NCBI GenBank assembly: GCA_029263715.1
Contig: JAJUFP010000006.1
Span: forward strand, 1-64,000
Source of the DNA: Nitrososphaera sp.
GTDB taxonomy: Archaea > Thermoproteota > Nitrososphaeria > Nitrososphaerales > Nitrososphaeraceae
Direction: 5' to 3'
Length of the DNA: 64,000 nucleotides
Shown: one piece after another, positions 51,965 to 60,223 of the stretch
Layout: every line of letters starts with the position of its first letter
Position numbering within the stretch: the first letter of the stretch is position 1
Notes under the pieces: model-generated
Told to the model about the DNA's origin: nothing
The model's input: the letters and a program-made list of their open reading frames with translations, nothing else
The model's database searches: none
Translations under genes and position numbers: made by a program

Positions 51965-52298
51965 TAAACAACCATGACATTTTTATAAAGTTGATGCCAC
52001 ATGACGCAAAGACGCGTATTAAAGGCCGCGGCTTAGAGAGTGTGCGATTTTGAGCTGTTGTGCCAAACCTGCTTACGTTCCGTAATTTGCAATATTGCAT
52101 TCCAGCAAGGTCGTTTTTGTTTACCGATTAACAGCTGTCCGTAGCATGCATAACTGGCTGGTATTGGTATTTGTAACCATTAAATGCCGATAATTGTCAA
52201 ATCAAGCTATTATTTCTGTCCTTTTTATGATACTAGTTAGAGACTTTACCCCGCATCAAAAATTGTTTAAATATGCCCCAAACAATTGCGGTTCTGCC
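51965..52298. other. 334-nt intergenic region with divergent promoters
   Basis: No gene is evident. The left part contains the promoter area of the MEDS gene (for example TTTATAAAG near 51978-51990, minus strand). The right part contains TTTAAATA at 52266-52273, 26-33 nt before the ATG at 52299. An 8-bp inverted repeat AATTGTTT (52261-52268) and AAACAATT (52280-52287) surrounds that TATA element. Confidence 0.45.
52261..52287 (+). promoter_or_regulatory. Promoter dyad overlapping TATA box
   Basis: The perfect 8-bp inverted repeat AATTGTTT/AAACAATT with an 11-nt spacer overlaps TTTAAATA. A bound dimer would compete with TBP. It is the second dyad-over-TATA arrangement in the window after 6752-6775, with a different sequence. 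Confidence 0.45.
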
Positions 52299-52772
52299 AT
52301 GTCACACGTTTCTAACAGCAATGAAGGGCCATCGGATTTCACATCCTGTATGCTGCAGGCGCTGGATCTGGTGGGAAAGGAATCAAGGGAAGTAGTCCTA
52401 AGCTACATCGAGAACAGATATGGTGTGGAGCGTGACTTTGTTGCAGGACACAAAGATGAATTTTACAACTATCTCCGTGAGACTCTGGACTCTAGCGCAG
52501 AGATAATAATTTCAAAGATCAATCAGGCGCTGGAACAAAACAACGGTGCACAAAAGAGCAAAAGAATATCTTCAGATGTCCGCTTTCTAATCTGCAATTC
52601 ATGCTTCTGGTGCGCCTCACAGCTATCCTCCCAGTTTGAGCAAACATGTCCTTCCTGCGGTCAGCGCATAACCGAATCCATACCCATTTTAGTCAACGAA
52701 TTGTACAAATTCGATTGTCATCCAAAACATGGCGTTATGCTTGAATTCAAAAGAGATACCGTAGCTGAATAA
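52299..52772 (+). CDS. Small protein with SAEII-type module and zinc ribbon
   Basis: From the ATG at 52299 the protein has 157 residues; the frame opens upstream at 52194, but the TATA box lies at 52266. The N-terminal half has helices ending in YLRETLDSSAEIIISKINQAL. The C-terminal half holds a zinc ribbon CNSCFWC-x12-CPSCG. Its helical half resembles the end of the neighbouring MEDS protein, so the divergent pair may work together. The function is unknown. Confidence 0.58.
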   Translation: MSHVSNSNEGPSDFTSCMLQALDLVGKESREVVLSYIENRYGVERDFVAGHKDEFYNYLRETLDSSAEIIISKINQALEQNNGAQKSKRISSDVRFLICNSCFWCASQLSSQFEQTCPSCGQRITESIPILVNELYKFDCHPKHGVMLEFKRDTVAE

Positions 52773-52883
52773 TTGAACGTCAATTATTAAGCCTCACTGA
52801 TAGCAGCAAAGGCATTGCTGGGCGCATTTTAGAATTTTACGATACTACAAAGATTCGATCTTGTGTTATTTCTGGCAAAGTTA

Positions 52884-52961
52884 TGGTGGATGGGGAGAGA
52901 TTCGAACTCTCGACCACCTGTGTGTGAGACAGGTATCCTAACCAGGCTAGACTACCCATCC
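52884..52961 (-). tRNA. tRNA-Val (anticodon CAC)
   Basis: The minus strand folds with acceptor GGATGGG/CCCATCC, anticodon stem CCTGT/ACAGG around CTCACAC (anticodon CAC), and T-arm GAGAG-TTCGAAT-CTCTC. Discriminator A is followed by an encoded CCA. No intron is needed. Confidence 0.93.
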
Positions 52962-53011
52962 ACCTGACACCTGTTCTCTAAAAGATTGATTATATATTTT
53001 CAGCTACTGGT

Positions 53012-54160
53012 TTAAGCTGGGTAGTTGACCAGGTACGGGTCAGGCTGGTAAAATGACCCGTATTTTGAGGCCATGTCTTCAAGGGTCTTGACCACTTCTC
53101 TGATGCCGAATTCCTGCACGGTGGCAAACAACTCTTTTTTCAGACCCATGCCGAGTTTCAGGGCCTTCTCCAGATCCTCCTTGCTGCACACGTTGTTTGA
53201 GATGAGCCATGCAGCATTGTTTGCCGCCACCGCAACCAGCTTGATGGGGTTGTATTTTGCGGCCTCTTCCTCTGTAAGGTTGATCCTCTCGTATTTCTCG
53301 CCCTTGTATTCGTAAAAGCCCTTGCCGGTCTTCTGGCCCAGGTTCTTTTCATCGAAAAGCTGCTTGACTGCCGGATGGGGGTTGATTACCTTGTCATCGC
53401 GGGATTGCATCTCGATGGTGGCCTTGTGGATGACATCGATGCCCGTGTAGTCGGCCAGCTCGAGTATCCCCATGGGAAATGACATCCTGAACTTGACGGC
53501 AGAATCTATCTGGGTCATGGTCGCGCCGTCTCGGTCCTTGCAGTGCACGGCCTCATGGACAAGCGGTATAAAGATGCGGTTGACGATAAAGCCAGCGACG
53601 TCCTTTCTGCACAGCACTGGCTGCTTGCCTACCTTCTTGATAAAGTCCAGCGCCAGGTTGGTGATGGATTCATCAGTCTTGCCGCCAGGAATGACCTCCA
53701 CCAGGGGCATGAGCTGCGGCGGGTTGAAAAAGTGGATTCCTACAAAACGCTCCGGCCTGCTGGTAAGGGCGGCCATCTCCGTTATGGGTAGGGTGCTGGT
53801 GTTGGATGCAAAGACCGTCTTTTTCTCTGCAACGCTTTCAACCTCAGCGTAAACCTTCTTCTTCAGGTTCATGTCTTCTGGGACAGCCTCGATGAGCAGA
53901 TCCGCGTCCTTGAGCGCCTGCTTTAGGTCCACCACCGGCGTGATGCGGGCAAAGATCTTGTCGGCCTCAGCCTGGGACATCTTTTGCTTCTCAACAAGCT
54001 TTCCAAGGGACCACTTGATCTTGTCCATGGCCTTGTCAAGAAAAGACTGCTCGATATCGCGCAGCGTCACGGTATATCCGGCCATGGCAGAGACCTGCGC
54101 AATGCCGTGCCCCATTATGCCTGAGCCCAGAACGGTTATCTTGTTAACTGTGAATGACAT
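53012..54160 (-). CDS. 3-hydroxyacyl-CoA (3-hydroxybutyryl-CoA) dehydrogenase
   Basis: The 382-residue protein has the NAD-binding VLGSGIMGHGIAQVSAMAGY, the catalytic HFFNPPQLMPLVEV (His with EVIPG), NRIFIPLVHEAV, and two C-terminal helical domains including TGKGFYEYKG. In ammonia-oxidizing archaea this enzyme type oxidises (S)-3-hydroxybutyryl-CoA to acetoacetyl-CoA in the 3HP/4HB carbon-fixation cycle. There is no crotonase fusion domain, unlike the bifunctional protein of Sulfolobales. A TATA-like AAAAATTA lies about 25-30 nt upstream. Confidence 0.9.
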   Translation of the reverse strand: MSFTVNKITVLGSGIMGHGIAQVSAMAGYTVTLRDIEQSFLDKAMDKIKWSLGKLVEKQKMSQAEADKIFARITPVVDLKQALKDADLLIEAVPEDMNLKKKVYAEVESVAEKKTVFASNTSTLPITEMAALTSRPERFVGIHFFNPPQLMPLVEVIPGGKTDESITNLALDFIKKVGKQPVLCRKDVAGFIVNRIFIPLVHEAVHCKDRDGATMTQIDSAVKFRMSFPMGILELADYTGIDVIHKATIEMQSRDDKVINPHPAVKQLFDEKNLGQKTGKGFYEYKGEKYERINLTEEEAAKYNPIKLVAVAANNAAWLISNNVCSKEDLEKALKLGMGLKKELFATVQEFGIREVVKTLEDMASKYGSFYQPDPYLVNYPA

Positions 54161-54232
54161 TTTCCTTGATCCGGCGCCGGGTAATTTTTAATGTTGCTAC
54201 AGAACAAAATGAATAGTAAGGCTGTTGCAGGA

Positions 54233-55993
54233 CTAGCCGGCCATCACAAGCATGGCAACGTAAGTAGCAAAGGTTATGCCGATAAAGACCTTTGTTATGT
54301 TCATGGATCTGTCCAGGGCTTTTGAGTAGTCCTCAAACTGCTGCTTGCCCATCACCTTGACTGACGACTGGGAGCTGCAAACCTCAAATTCTGCCCTTGC
54401 TGCGCGGGACAAAGCCTTCTGGACCATTGTCTTAAAGGCAGCGGCAATTCTTTCATGGTTGCTGGCAGTGCCAAGGGCAAAATACCCCTCGCGGGTCCTC
54501 TTGCCGGAAGTTGAATGGGTGTCCGAGCTGCAGACCTCAAGCATCGTCACTTCAGATGCGGCGATTATCTTGTCTCTAAGTGTGTTTTCCATGTTGTTTG
54601 AGTCCGCCCATCCTATGGCATACTTCCGCCCGCCTACGCTTATGGCCATGATGGCAAGGCCAGCCTGGCCAAGTTCAGTTACTGACCCAAATTCATTGGA
54701 CGGCAGGTCTTCCAAGTTTGCATACCCTACCTCAAATTCCTGCTGCGGCCGGCGCTTCAACTCCTCAAGGCATTCTTTTGCCGCAGCCATCAGGTCGCCC
54801 TCATCTTCCGCACTTATCTGTCCGCCCATGGCATTGTGGCAGTCAACAACCAGAATATCGCCAAATCCAAGGCTTGAGGCAAGGGATTCCAGCTGGATCC
54901 GTATACTCTGGGGGACGTCTTCCATACCCTTTGGGGCAAGCGAGAGCATGATCAATGCGGACCGGCCAAAGGCCAGCCCGGTGGCAGTGGCGTTGCCCTT
55001 CTTTATCTGGACTGGTTCTGTGCATCTGTCGCCTCTGGCCTGTACGGAGAGCCTCTGAAGGCCGGATACGTATCTGCCCACTTCCCGCTGGGATGGGATG
55101 TTAAGCGAATGATCGGAGACGCTGTGCATAACTAGCGCCTGTCTGGAAAAGGAATCGTACAGCACGTAGGGCAGGTTGCTTCCCCCCACCATGCTAAAGG
55201 GGCCGGGATGGACGTCTGGCAGCACCACCGTGCACAGCTGCTTTTCTGAAGAAAAGCGGATTATCTTTGTACCCACCTCTGACTCGTAGGCCCTGCCTTC
55301 AAAGTATTCTTCCATCTTGTCTACCTTGTTCTCGGTCCATGCATCAAGAAAAGCCTGCAGCAGTTTGAAAGTGCTGGGAACGGCCGGCCTGCCGGCCTTG
55401 TCAGCAATAACGGTCCAGACTATGCCCAGTATGACAAAGGCAGATCCAAAGGCAAGTGCCACGGGGTTTGCGATAACACCGTAAAATGATGGCGGCAGGA
55501 AGGCAAAAAGAAAGATCACTGGCTGAATAAAAGCGATGGCAACCGCCCTTGACAGGCTTGAACCAAACACCGATACGTAGATGCCGATCCTCAGGCCGGC
55601 AGCAAGCATCATGCCGGCAACGATGTAGTCCGTGGTGCCTGCCGGCTTGGAAAACACGGCGTTGGCCGCAATTCCCATGATGACGGTGAGGGCCCAAAGC
55701 AGGTTGGCAAACGACGAAACGTGGATAACCTTTGACAGCTTGTTGACCGGCGTGCCTCGCAAAGTCAGGTGATCAAGCAACGTGGTTCCAAAAAGCACGC
55801 CCAGACTGAGGGGCAGGTACACCGCCAGCTCAGAGATGCTGCTTTGAAGGTGAAAGATGTGGGAGACTGCTACCACCACAGCGGCGCAGGCCAAGGTCAT
55901 CGCGTACGACGACTTGAGCGAACCTGGAGTAAGTCTGGTAAAAGACCATCTTCTATGTATGTTGGAAACGTCGTCTTGTTCTGCGGCCAGCAT
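54233..55993 (-). CDS. DUF2070 archaeal membrane protein
   Basis: The 586-residue protein has six to seven N-terminal transmembrane segments (about 30-190), a large soluble domain (about 200-560) with VVLPDVHPGPFSMVGGSNLP, VDCHNAMGG and SSDTHSTSGKRTREGYFALG, and a final hydrophobic helix. This architecture and the DVHPGP/DCHN/SDTH metal-binding-like motifs define DUF2070, conserved across archaea. Conserved Asp/His suggest a hydrolase facing the cytoplasm. It begins 6 nt after the secG stop. Confidence 0.85.
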   Translation of the reverse strand: MLAAEQDDVSNIHRRWSFTRLTPGSLKSSYAMTLACAAVVVAVSHIFHLQSSISELAVYLPLSLGVLFGTTLLDHLTLRGTPVNKLSKVIHVSSFANLLWALTVIMGIAANAVFSKPAGTTDYIVAGMMLAAGLRIGIYVSVFGSSLSRAVAIAFIQPVIFLFAFLPPSFYGVIANPVALAFGSAFVILGIVWTVIADKAGRPAVPSTFKLLQAFLDAWTENKVDKMEEYFEGRAYESEVGTKIIRFSSEKQLCTVVLPDVHPGPFSMVGGSNLPYVLYDSFSRQALVMHSVSDHSLNIPSQREVGRYVSGLQRLSVQARGDRCTEPVQIKKGNATATGLAFGRSALIMLSLAPKGMEDVPQSIRIQLESLASSLGFGDILVVDCHNAMGGQISAEDEGDLMAAAKECLEELKRRPQQEFEVGYANLEDLPSNEFGSVTELGQAGLAIMAISVGGRKYAIGWADSNNMENTLRDKIIAASEVTMLEVCSSDTHSTSGKRTREGYFALGTASNHERIAAAFKTMVQKALSRAARAEFEVCSSQSSVKVMGKQQFEDYSKALDRSMNITKVFIGITFATYVAMLVMAG

Positions 55994-55999
55994 CAGAGA

Positions 56000-56167
56000 T
56001 CAGACGGGGAAGACGATCCTGATGATAATAGAGACTCCTATCATCGCACCAGCTATGGCCAGCACGATCTGGGGCTTGATCTTGATGCCCCTAGTCTCGT
56101 CTTCAAAGAATCTAAGCAGACCAGCGCTTGAAGCCGGCAGTGGGGCATTCTTCTTCTTACTGCTCAT
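56000..56167 (-). CDS. secG: Sec61-beta (archaeal SecG), protein translocase subunit
   Basis: Read directly, the 55-residue protein begins MSSKKKNAPLPASSAGLLRF and has the conserved FEDETRGIKIKP before one transmembrane helix (VLAIAGAMIGVSIIIRIVF). This is a close match to archaeal Sec61-beta, a peripheral subunit of the SecYE channel. An ATG at 56173 would add two residues. It precedes the DUF2070 gene by 6 nt, forming an operon. Confidence 0.92.
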   Translation of the reverse strand: MSSKKKNAPLPASSAGLLRFFEDETRGIKIKPQIVLAIAGAMIGVSIIIRIVFPV

Positions 56168-56207
56168 TGTCATAGTAGGTTAGTTGCAATCTTTTAAATA
56201 CATTCCG

Positions 56208-56588
56208 CTATTGCTTCCGGGTCAGCAGCCTTAGCTTTTCAAGAATCCTCAGGTACGCTTCTATTAATTCGGCCTTTTGCCTCTGGATGGCAGTATCGTT
56301 CTCGGTCTTTATCTCTGCGACAAGGCTGGTGATCTTGTCTTCTATGGTGCCTGCTGCCGCAGCCAGGTCAGGCCTGATGGCTGGAGCACTTTCTGGTTTT
56401 GGCTCCTGCACAGCAGTGGTGGTTTCGTTGCCGCAGTTGACGCAGGTAACCTTGTCGCCGAATTTTACCTGCACTCCTCCGCACTTTGAGCAGGCCTCGT
56501 TGATAAGTGAGCCGCCCTTTACAAGCAGTGAAGCGGCAGACCTGATCCTTGCCTCTGGACGGTCGGAGACTTGCTCTTCAGTCATCAA
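56208..56588 (-). CDS. UPF0148 / Sjogren-autoantigen-like zinc-ribbon protein
   Basis: The 126-residue protein has the family pattern IRSAASLLVKGGSLINEACSKCGGVQVKFGDKVTCVNCG, giving a CxxC...CxxC zinc ribbon. A disordered Pro/Glu linker and a C-terminal coiled coil (AELIEAYLRILEKLRLL) follow. The archaeal UPF0148 family has no settled function. It lies 40 nt upstream of secG on the same strand and may share the transcript. Confidence 0.85.
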   Translation of the reverse strand: MMTEEQVSDRPEARIRSAASLLVKGGSLINEACSKCGGVQVKFGDKVTCVNCGNETTTAVQEPKPESAPAIRPDLAAAAGTIEDKITSLVAEIKTENDTAIQRQKAELIEAYLRILEKLRLLTRKQ

Positions 56589-56673
56589 CGTATCAATTAT
56601 CGCGCTTCGTAAAATCCTTTGTGCAGGCAGGAATAAGGCTTAATAATAGGCCCTGTGAAAATCGAGGTACCTG

Positions 56674-56982
56674 ATGGCGGTTATCTGCAAAAAATGCGGC
56701 CTCCCAGACGACCTGTGCGCCTGCGGTGAGCTGGACAAGGAAGAAGCACGAATCGTTGTCCGCCTGGAAACAAGACGCTTCTCCAAGACAACCACCTTGA
56801 TTGAGGGGATAAACCCAAAGCAGAGCGATATGCACAAGATAGTCAAGGAACTGAAAAGTACCTTTGCCTGCGGCGGCACTGCCAAGGACGGCTTTATCAT
56901 GCTGCAGGGAGACCACAGGGATGATGTGCGCGATTACCTGGTCAAGATGGGCTTTAACAAGGCAGCCATTGAGGTACAGTAA
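56674..56982 (+). CDS. Translation initiation factor aIF1 (SUI1)
   Basis: The 102-residue protein has an N-terminal zinc knuckle CKKCGLPDDLCACG, and the SUI1 fold TTLIEGINPKQSDMHKIVKEL, then STFACGGTAKDGFIMLQGDHRDDV. aIF1 supports start-codon selection on the 30S subunit. The divergent neighbour is the zinc-ribbon gene. Confidence 0.96.
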   Translation: MAVICKKCGLPDDLCACGELDKEEARIVVRLETRRFSKTTTLIEGINPKQSDMHKIVKELKSTFACGGTAKDGFIMLQGDHRDDVRDYLVKMGFNKAAIEVQ

Positions 56983-57061
56983 CAACGGCCATTGTCGTAG
57001 CTGACGTCATTACCTGATTTCTGGTTTAAGACCATCAATCCGATGAAACAATCAGACCCGG

Positions 57062-58276
57062 CTAATCCACCGTTACTTGGGACGTAACCACTGCAGAAAG
57101 GATACCGGGGCTATCGACAATACGGTCAAGGACCAGCACTCTTACCTCATATTCGCCGGCTGCCTCCGGCGTCCAGAACAGACCGATTCCAGTGACGGCG
57201 TCTGGATTCAATGTTCCTGCCTGCCATTGCAGGTATACTGTCCTGTCTTCAGAATCCCTTACTTCCATGATTGCCACAAACGGCTGCACCCTGGCCCTGT
57301 TGTTCTCGATCTCTGTGGACAGCGCCACCTGCTGGCCAGCCTCTATCTGGGTCAGCTCATTGCCGGTAAAGTCCCTGATTTTTGGTGGTGACGGAGTCGT
57401 CGCATCTAGGCCTGCTAACTCTCCGACAATAAACGTGTAATAGATATCTTTGTCTGGGTTGTCGGTCTCTTCAAGCCTCTCAGCATAGTCTGCCGGAAAC
57501 TCGTCGGTGTAAACTATGGTGACCATGTCTCCATCTCGGACCATCACTGCTCCTCCCTGCGCCTCGTCTGCAAGTTGGAATGACAGCCGGAATTCGCCTG
57601 TGTTCTCGCCGGTTTCCAAGGCAGAGTACGTCTGGCCCACGGCGTCGCTGTCGGAGAACACCCTGATATCGGTCAGCGAGTCGGCAATGTCCGGGTCTCT
57701 GTTGGCGTCCGGATCAACTATGGTTATCGTCACGCGATCGTTTACGTCGTACGATTCTTTGTCCTGGGTGAACTCTGGATCCCAGCTTTTGACCTCAACG
57801 GTCTTGGACAACACTTCCGAGCGACCTTCTGCGTTCCTGTTGTCCTCGTACCTTATCATCAGCAGATCGCCGGGAAGCACGCCAATCCTGGGATCTGAGC
57901 CTCCACGCACTGGGATTGGCTGGCCGTCATCGCCGCCTTCTATGGGGACCAGCTGTATCTCAAACTCGAACACGCCAGTGTTGGGGCCAGTCTCCTCAAG
58001 GTCCGGGCTTGCCTGCCCCGCCTCGCTCCTGTCGGTCCTAAATACCACCAGACCGTCGCCGGTATCGTCGCCCTCAAACTCGTCGGTCCTTTGCGGGTTT
58101 ATGTTAAGGTCAAAATCCGCTATCTGGATTCCCAGCTTGGCACCTGGACCGATGGCATCCGCCGTTGTTCCGATGGCATCCGACGTACTGGCAGAAGCAT
58201 AGCTGACGTTTGCAAGAACCAGACTGACAACCAGGCCTGCAGCCAAAAACAAGCAGAGCGCTTGTCTCACGCTCAT
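57062..58276 (-). CDS. Secreted surface protein with repeated ETGxNTGxF domains
   Basis: A signal peptide (about 1-30, LCLFLAAGLVVSLVLANVSYASA) is followed by two similar beta domains. Each has a strand pair ending in LEETGPNTGVFEFEIQL or LETGENTGEFRLSFQL and Asp-rich loops (DPDANRDPD). A third domain (PPKIRDFTGNELTQIEAGQQV) has an Ig-like end. There is no C-terminal anchor. Similar Asp-rich repeat domains occur in thaumarchaeal surface-layer-associated proteins. The Asp-rich loops may bind calcium. Exact function is unknown. Confidence 0.68.
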   Translation of the reverse strand: MSVRQALCLFLAAGLVVSLVLANVSYASASTSDAIGTTADAIGPGAKLGIQIADFDLNINPQRTDEFEGDDTGDGLVVFRTDRSEAGQASPDLEETGPNTGVFEFEIQLVPIEGGDDGQPIPVRGGSDPRIGVLPGDLLMIRYEDNRNAEGRSEVLSKTVEVKSWDPEFTQDKESYDVNDRVTITIVDPDANRDPDIADSLTDIRVFSDSDAVGQTYSALETGENTGEFRLSFQLADEAQGGAVMVRDGDMVTIVYTDEFPADYAERLEETDNPDKDIYYTFIVGELAGLDATTPSPPKIRDFTGNELTQIEAGQQVALSTEIENNRARVQPFVAIMEVRDSEDRTVYLQWQAGTLNPDAVTGIGLFWTPEAAGEYEVRVLVLDRIVDSPGILSAVVTSQVTVD

Positions 58277-58338
58277 TTATGCAGTATCTAGGCATTTTTT
58301 AACTAATAGAGTTTTGCTCTGCTCACAGCGCCTGCAAG

Positions 58339-58803
58339 TCACATGTGATACCTGATGCCGCACTTTTCGTAGTACTGCTGGTGGTATTCTTCTGCCTTCC
58401 AGAATGTGGAGGCTGGAACTATCTCTGTTACTATCTTCCTTTTGAACAGCCCGGAGTCCTGCAGCTTTTCCTTCATCGACTTTGCAGCCGCCTCTTGCTC
58501 TGGTGTGTGGAAGAAAACCGCGGACCTGTACTGCTTTCCGATGTCCGGACCCTGCCGGTTTGGCGTGGTGGGGTCATGGTTGCTCCAGAACACCTTGAGA
58601 ATCTCCTCATAGGATATGGAAGCAGGGTCGTACTCCACCTGCACCACCTCTGCATGCCCAGTCCTGTCGGTGCATACCTCCTCATAGGTGGGGTTATCAA
58701 GCCAGCCGCCCATGTACCCGACCTGGGTTGACTTGACTCCCTTTATCTTGCGGAAAACATCTTCAGAGCACCAGAAACAGCCCATACCAAAGGTTGCTTT
58801 CAT
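58339..58803 (-). CDS. msrA: Peptide methionine sulfoxide reductase A
   Basis: The 154-residue protein has the MsrA signature [17 protein letters not shown] with catalytic Cys9. [22 protein letters not shown], and [18 protein letters not shown] follow. It repairs S-methionine sulfoxide, a stress function fitting nitric-oxide and hydrogen-peroxide exposure in ammonia oxidizers. The start at 58803 is well placed. Confidence 0.95.
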   Translation of the reverse strand: MKATFGMGCFWCSEDVFRKIKGVKSTQVGYMGGWLDNPTYEEVCTDRTGHAEVVQVEYDPASISYEEILKVFWSNHDPTTPNRQGPDIGKQYRSAVFFHTPEQEAAAKSMKEKLQDSGLFKRKIVTEIVPASTFWKAEEYHQQYYEKCGIRYHM

Positions 58804-58871
58804 GCCGCAAGTAGCACCGTTTGAAGAATTAAGCGTTTTTCCAATTCATTTCCATATCTTTGGATTCTGTA

Positions 58872-59708
58872 TTACTTGATGCTGCACCGGGAAATGGATC
58901 TGATGCTGCGCGCCAGCAGAAACGGCGCGACCGCAAGGGCCGGGATGCTTGCCAGTATGAAAACAGTCTGAAACGAGGCAAGCGCGCTGGTGCTGGCGCC
59001 GGCTCCTGCCACGCCAAGGCCAAGGACTGTCGAGAAAATGCTTCCTGCGCAGGTTGGGCATCCCACAAAAAGGCCGGTAGTTGCACCGATCCCACCGACC
59101 ATAGACGTCCTTGTCTGGACAGTCTTGCTTAGCCGGTAGGCGTACACGCTCAGGGCAACGTTAAAGCCGACCATTATGGAGACCATCACTGCCAGAATCA
59201 CGTTGACGGGTATGACCAGCAAAAGGAAGTGGTCCGTGAAATACACTGTGAACATGGGCATGTACCCCGGCGCTGCGCAGCAGGGTATCATCTCAAACGA
59301 GGGGACTGCGATCCCGTTTTCAGCAAAGGAGACGTCTGGCCTGTAAACGAGTATCTGGGACAAGAACGCGAAAAATATTCCGTAGCCTATGCTTGCTGCC
59401 ACCATGATCTTCCAGTACTTGCTGTCAGAAAATGCAGCGGTGATAAACGACATCAGCCTGTCAGTGTTGGCCGTGCGGATCTTTTCTGCACGAAAGATGG
59501 TGTACGCGCCGTGGACGGCAGCGGCCATCGAGGCAGCTGTTATTGCAAGCACCGCGTATGCTAGATTCGTCAGCTGAGATGCTTCAAGTGGCACACCAGA
59601 CGGCGAAGAAAGGCGCGAGTAAATGATAAACGCAATGGCTATGGAGAACAAGCCTATGAAGAATACCCTAAAGCCGCTCTCCCGAAGAGTCTGCCACTCT
59701 GCGTTCAT
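58872..59708 (-). CDS. Polytopic membrane protein with CC and CPTC motifs
   Basis: The 278-residue protein has about six transmembrane segments. Two cysteine sites stand out: PSFEMIPCCAAPGYMP in a loop and FVGCPTCAGSIF at the start of a helix. Such CC/CxxC pairs in a membrane context suggest copper handling or a thiol redox role. I recall similar proteins as conserved hypotheticals in ammonia-oxidizing archaea. Function is inference; the gene has no operon partner. Confidence 0.6.
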   Translation of the reverse strand: MNAEWQTLRESGFRVFFIGLFSIAIAFIIYSRLSSPSGVPLEASQLTNLAYAVLAITAASMAAAVHGAYTIFRAEKIRTANTDRLMSFITAAFSDSKYWKIMVAASIGYGIFFAFLSQILVYRPDVSFAENGIAVPSFEMIPCCAAPGYMPMFTVYFTDHFLLLVIPVNVILAVMVSIMVGFNVALSVYAYRLSKTVQTRTSMVGGIGATTGLFVGCPTCAGSIFSTVLGLGVAGAGASTSALASFQTVFILASIPALAVAPFLLARSIRSISRCSIK

Positions 59709-59791
59709 GCCTGATATAGCCCCTCTTACAGCAAATTAAATCCTACCTTTCCCTGTAAATACTTAATTCATCGTGTCTCCAATAGTAGCAC

Positions 59792-60223
59792 ATGAGCGGA
59801 AACGCCTCCCAGGAGGACGATGAATACGTTCTGGCCAGGATCAGCTATGTTGGGTTTGCAGACCAGATGGGGCTTGAAGGCGTCGTCATACTGAAGTCCG
59901 AGGATGAACGGGAATTTCCGATGCGGGCCTTTTCTGGTGAGGTGGCAAGGCATATTTCGCGGTTTCGGGAGGGGGACAAGGGCAGCATACCCACCATCTA
60001 CAACCTTGTTGAGGAGATATCCGTCATGCAGGATCTCTTGCTTACCGAGATCCGGGTTTACCAGAGCGGCACCGTCCTGCGGGCCAACCTGTACTTCAAG
60101 AACAGGAAGGGCGAGATCATCCTCCGCAACTACCGGGCATCTGATTCGATAGCTCTTGCGGCCTTTTACGACATCCCCATCAAGGTTCGCAAAAGCCTGT
60201 TTGAAGAGGCAATAGAGCACTAG
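59792..60223 (+). CDS. Bifunctional-nuclease (BFN/DUF151)-domain protein
   Basis: The 143-residue protein has the BFN pattern: VVILKSEDEREFPMRAFSGEVARHI, PTIYNLVEEISVMQDLLLTEIRVYQ, LRANLYFKNRKGEIILRN and the DSIALAAFYDIPIKV motif with conserved Ala/Leu near the end. Plant and bacterial BFN proteins act on RNA and DNA; the archaeal role is unknown. Its stop overlaps the convergent purP gene by 4 nt. Confidence 0.85.
   Translation: MSGNASQEDDEYVLARISYVGFADQMGLEGVVILKSEDEREFPMRAFSGEVARHISRFREGDKGSIPTIYNLVEEISVMQDLLLTEIRVYQSGTVLRANLYFKNRKGEIILRNYRASDSIALAAFYDIPIKVRKSLFEEAIEH

Noticed and set aside
51251-51967. Plus-strand frame of 238 codons opposite the MEDS gene
   Set aside because: Antisense shadow; the minus-strand protein has a clear domain and a promoter.
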